Positions 34,793 to 46,204 of a DNA stretch of 64,000 bases are shown here, piece after piece. Position 1 is the stretch's first letter, and each line of letters opens with the position of its first letter. The notes under the pieces were generated by a model, which worked only from the letters and a program-made list of their open reading frames with translations, was not told the origin of the DNA and did not search any database. A program made the translations under genes and the position numbers. The DNA is from Pseudeuparius sepicola. Lineage: Eukaryota; Arthropoda; Insecta; Coleoptera; Anthribidae. The stretch covers positions 8,285,153-8,349,152 of the forward strand of contig OY987305.1 of NCBI GenBank assembly GCA_963920635.1, given 5' to 3'.

Positions 34793-36349
34793 TACAGGGT
34801 GAGCTTTTTTCGATGCCCACTATGGGGATCTCGGAAACTAGCAGAGCTAGAACAAAGGTTAAATAGGGAAAGAATTGGAGTTTTGAATGCTCAATCTAAT
34901 GCCCCTTTTGATTTTTAAAAAAGTTCATGGCTCACTAGATATTTTGAAAAGAGTGATTTTTTGCTATTTCATCAGATCTCTGTAGCTCCGTTATTTCTGA
35001 TTATACAGAAAAACTGTAGAGACAAAAATTGTAGATAATGTTGGGCTTAATAAGATAATCTTATCCAATATTTTATGTTGTTTGTGATTTTTGAGATACG
35101 ACATATAAACTTAACAAAACTTAACATACACGTGTTTTTTAAATGTAAATCATAGTTGGCTGTGGCCTTTTTGGCCATTTTTTGAGCTTTCCAAAGATAT
35201 AATACTCGGCATAGTTATTATAAAAAATAAAAGAGCTATGGCTAATTTTCTGATTTTTTTTTAAATTTTCACATAGTCAGCCATTGGATATTTTCATAAC
35301 TACGTTCTATTTTATAATTAGACATACTTCTAACTTTCTAATATTTTGTTTTTAGCTGGTAACAATATGTAACAAAATAAAACAAAAATAAAAAACTCAA
35401 ATTCAAATTATTATATTTTAAAAGGTCACCTTTTAGAATAAAAAAGGTGTTCAAAACATCCACCATTATTATTTATGCAAATATTGTATCTTTTTAAAAA
35501 TGAATTTGTCGCCTTTCTTAGAGAGAGCCTGTCAATATCTACTGGCAATTGCTTCTAAAACAGCTGCTCTTAATACAACAATTGCCTCATACTTTATTTT
35601 GTACTGTTCCCCACAAAAAGAATTCCAAAATAGACAAATCGGGGGATCGGGGCTGCCAGGAAATAGGTCTATTTCTCCCTATCCAACTAATTGGATAGAG
35701 CTAGAGCCGATCTGGGTAATTTCTTACGGGCAAATAATTATGTGGTGGAGCTCCATCATGATAATTTTTGTTTTATTTTGTTACATTTTGTTACCAGCTT
35801 AAAATAAAATATTTGAAAGTTTGAAGTATGTCTTATTATAAAATAGAACGTAATTATGAAAATATTCCATGGCTGACTATGTGAAAATTTAAAAAAAAAT
35901 CAGAAAATTAGCCATATAGCTATTTTATTTTTTATAATAACTATGCCGAGTATTATATCTTTGGAAAGCTCAAAATATGGCAGATTTGATAAGGCCACAG
36001 CGAACTATGATTTACGTTTAAAAAAACACAAGTTTATGTCATACTTCAAAAAGCACAAACAACATAAAAAATTGGAATAGATTATCTGATTAAGCTCAAA
36101 ATTATCTACAATTTTTGTCTCTACAGTTTTTCTAAATAATCAGAAATAACGGAGCTACAGAGATCTGATGAAATAGCAAAAAAATCATTCTTTTCAAAAT
36201 ATCTAGTGAGCCATGAACTTTTTTAAAAATCCAAAAGGGGCATTAGATTGAGCATTCAAAACCGCAATTCTTTCCCCATTTAACCTTTGTTCTAGCTCTG
36301 CTAGTTTTCGAGATCCCCATAGTGGGCATCGAAAAAAACTCACCCTGTA
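34793..36349. mobile_element. Foldback family A, full copy with transposase remnant
   Basis: The left CAGGGTGAGCTTTTTTCGAT and right TCGAAAAAAACTCACCCTG are flanked by TA. The arms pair for about 540 bp each (34793-35335 and 35810-36349). The interior (35336-35809) holds a minus-strand Tc1/mariner-type transposase fragment. This copy therefore links the family's MITEs (4767, 29948, 50035, 61058) to a Tc1/mariner-like source. Confidence 0.9.
35426..35757 (-). pseudogene. Tc1/mariner-superfamily transposase C-terminal fragment
   Basis: Minus frame from 35757: DGAPPHNYLPVRNYPDR, stop, then PISWIGRNRPISWQPRSPDL and SILEFFLWGTVQNKV. After a frameshift it continues YEAIVVLRAAVLEAIAS, and after another CINNNGGCFEHLF, ending at a TGA (35426-35428). 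It contains the second catalytic Asp (DGAPPH), the third (SPDL), the FFLWG motif and the terminal NGGxFEHL signature of this common insect transposase group. By my count 38 positions, including the stop, separate the two Asp. The N-terminal DNA-binding domain and first Asp are missing. At least one stop and two frameshifts make it dead. The 100-codon plus frame at 35500-35802 is its shadow. Confidence 0.85.
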
Positions 36350-36371
36350 TATTGACGTAAAGAAAACAATA

Positions 36372-36905
36372 TATAGTGTGTCCCGTTTTTCATGTTGACA
36401 CCCCTGAAAATCTAAGTAGTTTGAGGGAATTGAACGGGTGAATTTTTTTATAGATATGTTATTGAAAGGTCATCATTATTTGCGAAGTATTGCTTTGACC
36501 TTGCCGCGAAATCCTGGCCTAGTGCGATTTTTTAAAGGGGTTGCGTTTTCGAAAAACCATATTAGGCATTTTCGTATTTAAAATCTGACATCACAGCGTT
36601 AATCAGGACACACCAAAATCCCCACATACCAAATTTAAACAAAAAATATACAGGGAATTCCATTCTGCAGAGTGCCAAAGTTGGGCAAAATATGAATTTT
36701 AAAGGCACTTGGCGAGTCAAGTGCCATGTAATTACTTGAAAACAGTTGGCTGGTCAACCGGACCACCAAAAGTGTTGGTGTGCATAGGTTTAATACAAAA
36801 ATATACAGGGTATTTTTCTCTGGACCATCTCAAAATGCTTAATTTTTATGAAACTTTATACGGATCAAGAGTGCTCTGGAATCATTGAAAAAATATTAAA
36901 AAACA
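36372..36905. mobile_element. One-armed relative of foldback C
   Basis: Starts near GTGTGTCCCGTTTTTCATGT and shares with element C the words AAAATCTGACATCACAGCGT, TAATCAGGACAC, GGCACTTGGCGAGTCAAG and ACCACCAAAAGTGTTG. The mirrored arm is absent. Confidence 0.65.
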
Positions 36906-38078
36906 CAAAAGTATTTTATTTTTTACAAAATGCCATCCAACAAAAATAAAAAGACTATTTAAATTATTGGACCTTTCTCGACAAGGTCACTGTCAAAAAA
37001 GACATCATCCGCCATCTTGGAGCGGCTTCCATTTTCAATGTATTACAATATTGAGTATTGAATATTGTATTATCACCGGAACTAAAGGTGTATGCAAAAT
37101 TTCAGCTCAATCGGAAGTTAAATAAAAGTTAAATAAAAGCTTGTCAAAAATGCAAGTCATCATTTTAAAAAACGCCTGGAGATATGTATATTAGGTATAT
37201 TTATGTTGAATGATTATATAGAATGCCATTTGTTTTCATTGGTCTAGTTAGATTTTGTCTTGCACCAATAACAGCCAATATGCGATCATTTCTCAATCAA
37301 ATAACGACAACTCCAAGATCGCTCGTTCAAACCATATAGATTCTCGGTTTTCTAATAGGTGCCTTAAAAGTTCCCAACTACCGGGAAAGGGGATTTCCGC
37401 GTTCCCTTCGAAATTGTAACCCGCAAATGGGAGGACCAGTCGAGTATAATCATTTCAACACCAACAATGATCGCTTTAAATAACTTTCCACCACTCCCTC
37501 TATAAATAAAAGGCCATTCATTTCGAATATTTACCGAGGCACGGGGGGAATTCCAAATCAGGTTGTTTCGATTTAGGCGGCAGATGGAACCACGCGGCGA
37601 CTTAATTTCGAATAAATTCGTGATTATAAAGTAATTACATGATATTGCATGCAGATGAGCCTATAGGTCGTAAATTATAAAGTGGAACGCTGGGTTCGGT
37701 TTTTATCAAAGGAAATTACTACAGAGAAGAGCATCGTTTCATTACGTAATCTTTTCTCAACTACCATTAATATTTCAAAGGAGGACAGAAACATTGAGGT
37801 TATATAATGTCGTCACGCCTGCCCCCATTTAGAAAATCGCCGCACCGATGCTGAAGGGCCCGTGTTTCAGCATTTAAACTAATAACTTTTGGTGCCGTTT
37901 CTCTGTTACAAAAGCTGGAGATTCAAAAGTCGCGAATCCTCGCCGTGACAGAACATAAGTTTCGGCGGTTATTCTGGAGCCGGGGGCTTTCGGAAACATA
38001 TGAATCATGGCCGCGTAAACCTCCCCCAATACCCCGTAATTTTCCCCATATGACAGTGCGACAATCCCGTCATCTCAC
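36906..38078. other. Dpr intron or 3' flank, no element recognised
   Basis: Downstream (in transcription direction) of the Dpr exon at 38079-38238. Less repetitive and GC-richer than most of the window (37300-38076). I looked for the rest of Ig domain 2 (a Tyr-x-Cys segment in phase) on the minus strand here and did not find a convincing exon. Confidence 0.4.
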
Positions 38079-38238
38079 CTGATCCCTTTCGTAACGATGT
38101 TGTCCCCGTGTTTCCACGTTATCGGCTGATCTTCCTTAGATGAGGTCGCCAAGCAATTCAGCAGCAGCGCGCTGCCGACCCTGTAGTATCGTTCGTGGAC
38201 CTCGCGGCCTGATTCGTCCACTATTTTCACCACCGGAG
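38079..38238 (-). CDS. Dpr-family protein, exon for first half of Ig domain 2
   Basis: A 160 bp internal exon. The acceptor is TTTCAG before position 38238 and the donor is CAG|GTGAGA at 38079/38078. Entering in phase 1 it encodes APVVKIVDESGREVHERYYR followed by VGSALLLNCLATSS and PITWKHGDNIVTKGI. The order matches Ig domain 2 of insect Dpr proteins: a P-x-V-x-I-x-DE linker, a YY-x-x-GS-x-L-x-L-x-C strand with the first domain cysteine, and W-K-H-x-D-N-I. The second cysteine must lie in the next exon, not found. Dprs are neuronal surface Ig proteins that bind DIP partners to specify synaptic matching. Similarity to my memory of fly dpr18/dpr20 is notable, but I do not assign a paralogue. Confidence 0.9.
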
Positions 38239-40119
38239 CTGAAACAACGAACGATCAATAAATAACGATACGTTTGCGGCTTTAGAGAATACAATAAGAA
38301 ACTGCCAGTAGGACCTCAAAACCAATGGATGGCTCTCAGTAGGTCAGTGTATGGGAGGCGTGGCCTTAACTTTTTTTTGTTCCCATGTACAGGGTCTGCG
38401 TCCCAAGCAAATTGGCTAGTCAAGAACAGAAGTGATCTAAGTGGCATTTTAATTGTTTAAACGCGTTTCTATAAATCCCGCTGTTATTTTAATATACATC
38501 TTACAAAAATGTTTTTTATATTATTATAAATTAATGGGACAATTTTTAATTTTTCTCTCTCTTGGATCACTTCTGCTGTGTGGAAAAGGGTATTATTACG
38601 AATGGATCCAAAAAAATAATAACATCTATTATTAGCACCACATACATCATAGAAACTTGCATAAAAAAGTTGAACACATAAATAGTTTCATTTATACAAT
38701 TTAAGGTAAAAATTAAAAAAAAATCATTTTTGTCCCTAGTTTAATCCCTATTTCCACATTCATTATTTGCTTCGTTCCAACAATAATTTTGGGCCAGTTC
38801 TAGCAAATCAGAATTTAGAAAAGTAATTTCAGAACTCTTTTCAACCATTTATATTGCCGAGAGCCGGTTCAGAACTGCTGTTGGAACAAACCCACTGTTT
38901 TCTTCTTCCTTATATCTCATAATGTTTGGCAACTATTACTTAGTTAAAATGCGATTTTCATTGGTTTATAGAAATTTTATTCTTCGATATTTTTTAACAC
39001 TATAAAACACCTTCAAGGAATGTCAATAATTTAAAACAATAAATTAGGGACGCTTGTATGACAATAATCGCAGAAACATGTTAAAAAATGCATTGCAACA
39101 TTTTAAAAAAACACCTGAAGATGTGTTTAGCGAATGATGAAGGACACGTTGACAATTTGTTGCAAATATGTTACTAATTTCATTTTCATTTAGTAACATC
39201 TTATCATCCAATGAAACTTCATTAGATACAGCCTCGTTACTGAGCAAATTTTAGCTTCGAGCAAGCGTTTTACACATTTTCCACAAGAGATGGTCTCTTG
39301 ATTGATCTATTTACGTCTAAAGCACGTATACGTGCTATAGACCAATAACACACTAATGACACATCCTGTATATAGGCACGTTTTCATTAAACTATTTCTA
39401 TGTAAAACTGTGCCAAGGAGTATCACTCCCACGAGAAATAAATCTCCCGGCGAAAAGGAAATTCCGAGTAAAGAATGCATTGAAACCCTAAAGATAATCT
39501 TTTATTTTAATAAAAAATTTCTCTCTGATTCCATCGGTTTTTTATAATTCATTCCACGAGCTCCTGAATTAAAAAGTCTGCCAATATTTCTTCCCTGATT
39601 TGAAAATTCAGTCATGCACTGTCTATGTCCTTTCTATTCCAGAACTGTGGTGTGACATTTCATTTTCATACCGAGATTACGAAATTAGTAAAAGGAGAAC
39701 GAACGATTTTCAGCGTTCGGAATCAGAAATCAGGCTCCACTTTTGTTTTGTAGCAACCTTAGTTGACGATTTATGTGTAATTTGGATACAGCGAGAAATC
39801 TTTTCCACATGTCAGAAGAGAACTTTCATTTTTTATATTATTATTATATTTTTATAATACTCTTTGCTATTTTGTTTACGTTAAGAAGAAGGCATAGAAT
39901 TTAACGAAAATCGATATTTCCTTGATTATAAGTAGAGTAACACAGATATGCAAGTCGAAACCCTAAAAATATGCGCATAAATATGCAAATAATTTAGTTA
40001 AAATATGCAGGAAAATGCTGAAAATATGCAAATTAAAAAATACTTACTTTAAAAATATAAATTTATTGTTTCATTTACAAATAAACGTATATAATGTACA
40101 TACAAATTTCTAAATGCAT

Positions 40120-41165
40120 TTATACATAGTAAAAGTAACAATATTTTGTAAAAATGCATTTATTATAAATTATAAAAATCAGGTTGAAATTTAGTTGTAA
40201 AAAACAATAAACCACTAAATGTTGCTCAAAATTCTCAATTAAAAAATTTTGTCTTCTATCAGAATATAAAAATTTATAAATGGAGAAACTCCTTTCCACA
40301 TCAACCGATGTAAGAGGTGCGCTTTTAAAATTGCTCACTATCACAGGATCCAAATCGATGGATTCGGTAAAATCTCCCTTTAAAATATTTGCTACTTATT
40401 GGCTAAGAAACTGAAACCCGCTATTTTTTCCATCACATTTCTAAATTTTTGAAATATTTTGTCCCCAATTTTCCCTGTGACATTTTGAAAAGCAAACTCA
40501 GTATTGTTTTACCAGTTCTACACTTCGGGTTAATGGCAAATTAGATTCCTCCATTTGTGTTATTGTTTTAGAAAGAAAGCTATAATTTGCTTTTAGAAAG
40601 GAAAGTTGTTTCTTTATTTCCTTATTTTCGAATAGTTGTTTAACATCTGTAAGGGACTGGGAAGATTCGTTCGAAAATTCTGAAATTAGATCTTTCAGTT
40701 GGCAAAAATTCTCGCAATAAAAAATGCAGCTTCCAACCAAGTGCCCCATCTTGTAATAACAGGTTGAGGTGGAAGAGGAGTGTTTGGTAGTTTTTCTTTG
40801 TAGTACTGAATCCTTATAGGCGCTTTAAGGAAGACTTTTTCATGTTGAAAATTAAACTATTTACAAGCGGAAAATGTTTCCTAATTTCCTCAGCAACCCT
40901 ATTAGCATGAGCAAGGCATGTTACATGTTACATGTATCAACTTCGGATAAAAGATTTTCAAATTTTGCCCGGCTCTTACCATGTACCGTGCTGCATCTGA
41001 CAAAACGAGCAAAAAATTATTGGTAGGAACAGGTGTAGGAAGAAAAAATGTTGATAATTCCTCTTGAACAAATCTGGTCACTGTCAATGCATTCGTTTTT
41101 TCTAATTCTTTAGAAGCACGGAGGTAACTTTTTGGTAAAGTCTCGCCGCTAAATGGATTATCCTT
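40120..41165 (-). pseudogene. hAT element 3 transposase relic
   Basis: Reading down the minus strand: 41165-40902 gives NPFSGETLPKSYLRASKELE then a segment with LLVLSDAARYMVRAG and FYPKLIHVTCNMPC, which carries a catalytic Asp region (LSDAAxYM) and the H-V-T-C motif. 40749-40498 gives FYCENFCQLKDLISEF and a SLTDVKQLFEN helix. 40353-40120 gives DPVIVSNFKSAPLTSVDVER then SFSIYKFLYSDRRQNF and FEQHLVV, the C-terminal dimerisation domain. Stops and frameshifts separate the three blocks, and the N-terminus is cut off by the DD82E insertion. The layout matches hATs of the kind related to insect CGGBP1-like elements. Confidence 0.8.
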
Positions 41166-41395
41166 ACCTATCTATATTTTATTCCGTCCTTTTCAATAAT
41201 TGTATTTTATTAAATAGGTATAAATATATATTTTATTCGTTTTCAGATCACCAAGATTAGTGCCCATAAAATTATAATTTACCTATATTATTTTGGGAAA
41301 ATCAGGTATAGTAAGTACGCATTTGTACCGTTGATATTTTGCCTACGATAAAACGGTCATTATCCCTTTGACCATAAATTGCCTCGAATTTCGTA

Positions 41396-43065
41396 CAGGG
41401 TCGGAGTAAGTATATATACCTGCAACCTTAATTCATAATATAAATACAATTTTAAGCAGGTATTTTTTTATACTTATAAATATAGCTAATTGTATCAGCG
41501 TTGTATTAGTCATGTCTTAGTGTTATAGTGTGGCGTTCTGGTACTTGTGCTTTGTGCTGATAGTGGGTCATCTAGTGTCATGTTCAGAAGAAAGCATTTA
41601 TCTCTTGATGATAAAGAAATAATTAAAAATGTGTATCAATCGTTGCTGGCAAGAGGCCTTATAATTCCAGAGATGCTTTAGCGGAGACGCCTGCCTTAAC
41701 AAATACTCCTCTAACTTCAGTAAGGGACATAGTATTAAAACCTATTATTCCTATTCCTATTATGATGTGGATTTATTAAGAAGAAAGATTTACCAAATGT
41801 ATGAAGAACAATCTGTACCCACCTTGGTTTCCCTAAAGAAGAGGCTGATCAACGACGAAACAAACATTTCTTGTGGTATTACGACCCTTAGAAAAATGCT
41901 GCTCAAAATGGGATTTAAATATCGCACAATTAATAAAAGACAATTAATGGAATCTCAACGTTTACGAAAATGGCGTCATCAATATCTAACAGCTATTACA
42001 CAATATAGAACAGACAATCGCCCAATTATCTACATTGACGAAACATGGCTTGATACCCATGGCACTGCAAAAAAGGATGGGTTGATTTTTCACAAAACTG
42101 CCAAACCAGGGCCCCTTCAAATAAAGGCAAAAGAATTACCATAATTCATGCAGGTTCAGAAAATGGGTTTGTTCCGAACTGTCTTTTGCTTTCAGCTAAA
42201 AACATAGCAGTCTCTTCCTTAGATTACCACCAAGACACTGACGCAAAACTGTTTGAAGATTGGTTTCAACATCGTCTTTTGAAAAATATACAAAAAAATA
42301 GCGTTATTGTAATGGACAATGCGCGTTATCACAGCAGGCAACTAAAAACAATCCCCAACTGTAGCAGTACTAAAGCGGAGATTCAACATTATTTCATGAT
42401 AGAAAATGATATTTATTTTGAAGTAACATACAAAAAACAGGATATTTTGGAAGTCTTAAAAGCTTTCAAAATTGATAGGGAATACGTCTGTGACAAACTT
42501 GCAGCTGACAATGGACATGTAGTGTTGCGCCTTCTCCCTTACTACTGTATTTTTAACCCCATTGAGTTAATATGGCACCAATTAAAATCAAATATTAGAA
42601 GAAATAATATTTCTCCCACATTAAATATATCTTTAGTAGAATTAATAAAAATCGTAGTAAGTAACATCTCTGCGGACATTTGGAACAACTGTATACAACA
42701 TGTAATTAAGGTGCAAAATTCTTATATGTGTATGCGTACAAATGTTCAACCACTGATAATAAGTTTAGGTTTAGATGAGGATAATAGTGATAGTGACACA
42801 GAACTAATGGAGTAAGGAAAAATTGGGTTTCCAAATTTAATTATGTCTTCATACCGACAAGTCAATTTGTAAAACTCCTACATTAATCTAAATGTGTAAA
42901 TTTAAGTATGTATTTTATTAAATTCTATATCGTACTTGTATAAGTTAATATATTTAATAAAATATTATTATTCATCGTTTTGTATTTTCATTTAGTTTAG
43001 AATGTCTACTTATTTTAAAATAAAAATATATAAATAATATCTCAATAATGTTTAAGCCGACCCTG
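41396..43065 (+). mobile_element. Tc1/mariner-superfamily DD82E element
   Basis: Short inverted ends: CAGGGTCGG at 41396 and CCGACCCTG ending at 43065. A TA precedes the left end; the right flank is CA, so the target duplication is decayed. It sits inside hAT element 3 and contains one broken transposase gene (41581-42815). Length 1,670 bp, close to complete. Confidence 0.75.
41581..42815 (+). pseudogene. DD82E transposase, frameshifted
   Basis: Starts MFRRKHLSLDDKEIIKNVY (helix-turn-helix region), stops near 41680 and continues in other frames. The block 41767-42110 includes KMLLKMGFKYR and IIYIDETWLDTHGT (first catalytic Asp). A further shift near 42110 leads to GKRITIIHAGSENGFVP, VIVMDNARYHSRQLK (second Asp) and CIFNPIELIWHQLKSNIRRN (catalytic Glu), ending with an acidic tail DEDNSDSDTELME and a TAA at 42813. 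I count exactly 82 residues between the Asp of MDN and the Glu of PIEL, all in one uninterrupted frame. That spacing defines the DD82E (Sailor-type) group rather than classical Tc1 or mariner. At least three disruptions make it inactive; the C-terminal 209 codons are intact. Confidence 0.85.
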
Positions 43066-43199
43066 CACCCCAGTAATATATTATACCTTGGGATTACTAC
43101 GGTTTTCTAGGGTTTTCCGTAGTACTTGAGCGAATGCTATCCTAGTTTTATCGGAAAAAAGTCGGCCCTAGCCGCAAATGGCAACGAAGACAAAATAAT

Positions 43200-43305
43200 A
43201 GTAATTGCCCCTCTCCCCCGCACAAGCATGTGGTTGCTTCTGGGGTATTCCTAGTTTGGAGTATTGTGAGGGTGAGAATTATTATTATTATTATATACAA
43301 TGGGG
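43200..43305 (+). repeat. LINE-like 3' end with ATT tail, copy 2
   Basis: CCCCCGCACAAGCATGTGGT...GTATTCCTAGTTT...GTATTGTGAGGGTGAGA runs straight into (ATT)n. A 3' UTR scrap ending in a simple trinucleotide tail is typical of I/Jockey-type retrotransposons. It lies inside hAT element 3. Confidence 0.6.
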
Positions 43306-43526
43306 TCAACGGTATAAATCCGTACACACTATACTTACCTAGACACCGATCCCTGTCCCCCAAAATTAATGAAACGCCTGCCAAAGATTTAAATTATCCT
43401 AAATTCTTTGAATTATGCACAATATGCCATATTTTAAGGATATATGCAAATATTAAAATAAATGCATATAATATGCTAAATATGCAAAATATGCGTGTTG
43501 CATATTTGGGTTACTCTAATTATAAG

Positions 43527-44677
43527 ATAAAGGAAAGCTGAGCTAATTGTATTCCGCCAATAAACAATCAATGAGTCAATTTGGCGACGAATACTGCTAC
43601 ACCAGACGCAGTACGTACCGACTGGAAGCATCAGCGCATGGTCGCAATCTTTGCTTCATTAGGCGGAAAGACAAATGGCAAATCGGCAGGGCGGAACTCG
43701 GGCAACCGGATCGAAATTAGTCTAACCGTTTAGGGACGAGAAAAAGCTCGGGGTAAGCGCTACCGATATTTCTCCGCTATTTAAAATTTTAGCCGTGCGC
43801 TTACACGACACGAGATTTCCTATAAAATATTACTGCCACTCAGGAATTAGAGCGCGGTATTTCATTTCGCAACGGAAGTGGAAATACTCTGGACCGGAGG
43901 TGCAGCCATACCAACCTCGGATTACCTAATCTTTCTTGGTATTTTTATGTTTTAGGAATACAGAGGTTTAACGTTTGCAAGGATTGATGTTTGAACGTAC
44001 TAAATAATTAACAAAATTGTATAATTACAAATTAGGTATAATACCACTGAAGTGCCATTAAGATATTCAGAAGAACCATCCGAAATTATTCTTTCCTTTA
44101 CAAAAGTGTATATCTTTATAGTTTCCACGATTCTCAAGAGTTGTATAATTCTACGATATTTACGACAGCGAAGGAAATACACCAAGTTGGATACATCTAA
44201 TAAGATTCTCTAAAGTTTGAAACTGTCCCCGATGAGCTGTGGAGGTAGTAAAACTAAGAGGCGTAAAAAACCGGAGTTTATAAACTTGGGAACAATCTAT
44301 CAATGTCAATAACGCTCATCATTTCAAATCTGCGCCCCTGATGAGTTTCCCTGAAAGTAAAATTAAGGGAAAATAATTTGCAGGTCGTTAAGGCCGATTT
44401 CTGGAAACGTACCCGAAACTTTTGTGAAATAAAAGTGTGTAGTTGATTCAAACCAAAATTAATTACGCTGTGATGGACCATATACATCCCTATGAAAATG
44501 CTATATTTTTGCTTTTGGCATTTAGGATAAGTCGCGCATCACTGGATCTTTTCCACACGATTTTGGCGTTAGCCACGATACCTGCCTTGTTCATCTCTCT
44601 GATCTCCTGAGATATCGCCGCTTCCTAGGTATCCATACTGGTAATTCCTTGGTTGTAGAATGGGTTCGAACAGGCCG
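43527..44677. other. No recognisable gene
   Basis: Intronic DNA of the Dpr gene; frames at 44000-44185 and 44278-44487 show no domain. Confidence 0.35.
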
Positions 44678-44770
44678 CCACAAGTTTATATAATAATAAT
44701 AATTCTCACCCTCACAATACTCAAAACTAGGAGTACCCCAGAAGCAACCACATGCTTGTGCGGGGGAGGT
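44678..44770 (-). repeat. LINE-like 3' end with ATT tail, copy 3
   Basis: Complement of the 43200-43305 sequence: a (TAA)n tract, TCTCACCCTCACAATACT, AGGAGTACCCCAGAAGCAAC, and CATGCTTGTGCGGGGGAGG. Confidence 0.6.
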
Positions 44771-44880
44771 ATTAGTGTAATAATTTTGAACAAAATGGGA
44801 CACGAAACGTACTTGGCATGTAAGAAAACCAACACTGGCAAGGAAATCATCCCGAGCACCTGAACAATTATTTGCTTTAT

Positions 44881-45622
44881 ACAGTGTGTCCCACTTTGAT
44901 ACTGGACAGCTCAGAAATATATGAAGGGCAAGGAAAATAAATGGTCTCTATTTTTTTATTGGTAGTACCAAGGGACAGTATCTCATAGGCGATGGTATTT
45001 GGATGGGGTAATTATTTCATGACCTGCTATGATTTTTTAAAATAGCAAATTTTCAAGAAACCCCATTAGGGATTTTTTTTACGACAAAATGTTATTAGGA
45101 AAACTTGTTCAGAATGAAAAGCTGAGTAGATTCGCAAAATTTCAAAAGGCTAGGCCTACTTTGATTTTTAAATTTATCTTCCACTTTTTTCTTAGAAAAG
45201 TGTCCTTTCTGGAGCTTTCACGTCGAAATTTTATTTCTTCACGATGATCAAGTTTCCTTTAATAATATTTTGACGTGAAAGCTCCAGAAAGGACACATTT
45301 CTAAGAAAAAACTGTGAGAAAAAGGCGAAAAAGGTAAAATCAAAGTAGGCCTAGACTTTTGAAATTTTGCAGTTCTACTAAGTTTTTCATTCTGAACAAG
45401 TTTTCTTAATAACATTTTGTCGTAAAAAAATCCCTAATAGAGTTTCTTGAAAATTAGCTGTTTTAAAAAATCATAGCAGGCCATGAAATAATTACCACAT
45501 TCAAATACCATCGCCTATGAGATACTCTCCCTTGGGACTACCAATAAAAAAATAGAGATCATTTGTTTTCCTTGTCCTTCATATAGTTCTGAGGTGTCCA
45601 GTATCAAATCGGGACACACTGC
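44881..45622. mobile_element. Foldback element F, ~740 bp, nearly complete hairpin
   Basis: CAGTGTGTCCCACTTTGATA at the left is mirrored by TATCAAATCGGGACACACTG at the right. The arms pair along almost the whole element, with a centre near 45240-45255. The TA at the left is paired with CA at the right. Confidence 0.9.
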
Positions 45623-45759
45623 ATATGTTGAACGATTATTACAATGACATTATTATTTATTACATATAGTTATTATTGGTCTAGTTATATCACGTCTCGT
45701 ATTTTACCTATAATAAAGACTTAGTTTAAATGCATAACACGAGTTTTGTTCTGTAACAC

Positions 45760-46035
45760 AATTTGCTCTTTTACAAAGAGACCTTTCGAATTTATCACAG
45801 TTGCGGGCGTTGCTTTACGTCGAGGTGGCCACACGTTACAAAATAATTAAAACTTATACACTTGGGGTCCCTTTGTTCGAAACCCCAGAACTTTCAATTG
45901 TCTAGCTTCTCCCAATTGGTCGACGACAGAAAATAAAAAGGATAAAAAAATCTTTCCGTATTGCGTCTTTCACACCAATGACCTATACTTTGCACCTTCA
46001 AAGACCCTTTCCTTAACAGAAAAAGACTCGTTGCT
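45760..46035. repeat. Segmental direct duplication, left copy
   Basis: Shares with 47920-48155, in the same order and strand: GTCGAGGTGGCCA, TTACAAAATAATTAAAACTT, CTTTCAATTGTCTAGC, AAATAAAAAGGA-type and CAAAGACCCTT blocks, with many substitutions. No transposon ends are visible, so it looks like an old tandem duplication of host intronic DNA later separated by insertions. Confidence 0.7.
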
Positions 46036-46204
46036 CTCCTAATCGTATTTCATTCAACATTTAATAACAAAGTCAAAGCTATCAATATGCAGGGTGGACC
46101 ATTAGTGCGAGAACGTACCAAAAGTACATACCTTATGAATAAATATCTTTGAAAAAACTTTTTTTGAATGTCTAAAGGCAACCAACGGAGAATATTTCGA
46201 GACA

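Larger units (their letters stand above)
39933..43518 (-). mobile_element. hAT element 3, hosting a Tc1/mariner-superfamily insertion
   Basis: Ends TAGAGTAACACAGATATGCA at the left and, complemented, TAGAGTAACCCAAATATGCA at the right, with a perfect 8 bp duplication ATTATAAG at 39925-39932 and 43519-43526. Further ATATGCA-type repeats cluster subterminally at both ends. The coding relic runs on minus (40120-41165). The 1.67 kb DD82E element at 41396-43065 lies inside, and a LINE-like tail at 43200-43305 as well. Confidence 0.92.

Noticed and set aside
35500..35802. 100-codon plus frame inside the family A foldback
   Set aside because: Antisense shadow of the minus-strand transposase fragment, which has recognisable catalytic motifs.
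39044..39247. 67-codon minus frame rich in polar residues
   Set aside because: Looks mildly protein-like but matches no family I know and has no neighbouring exon signals.
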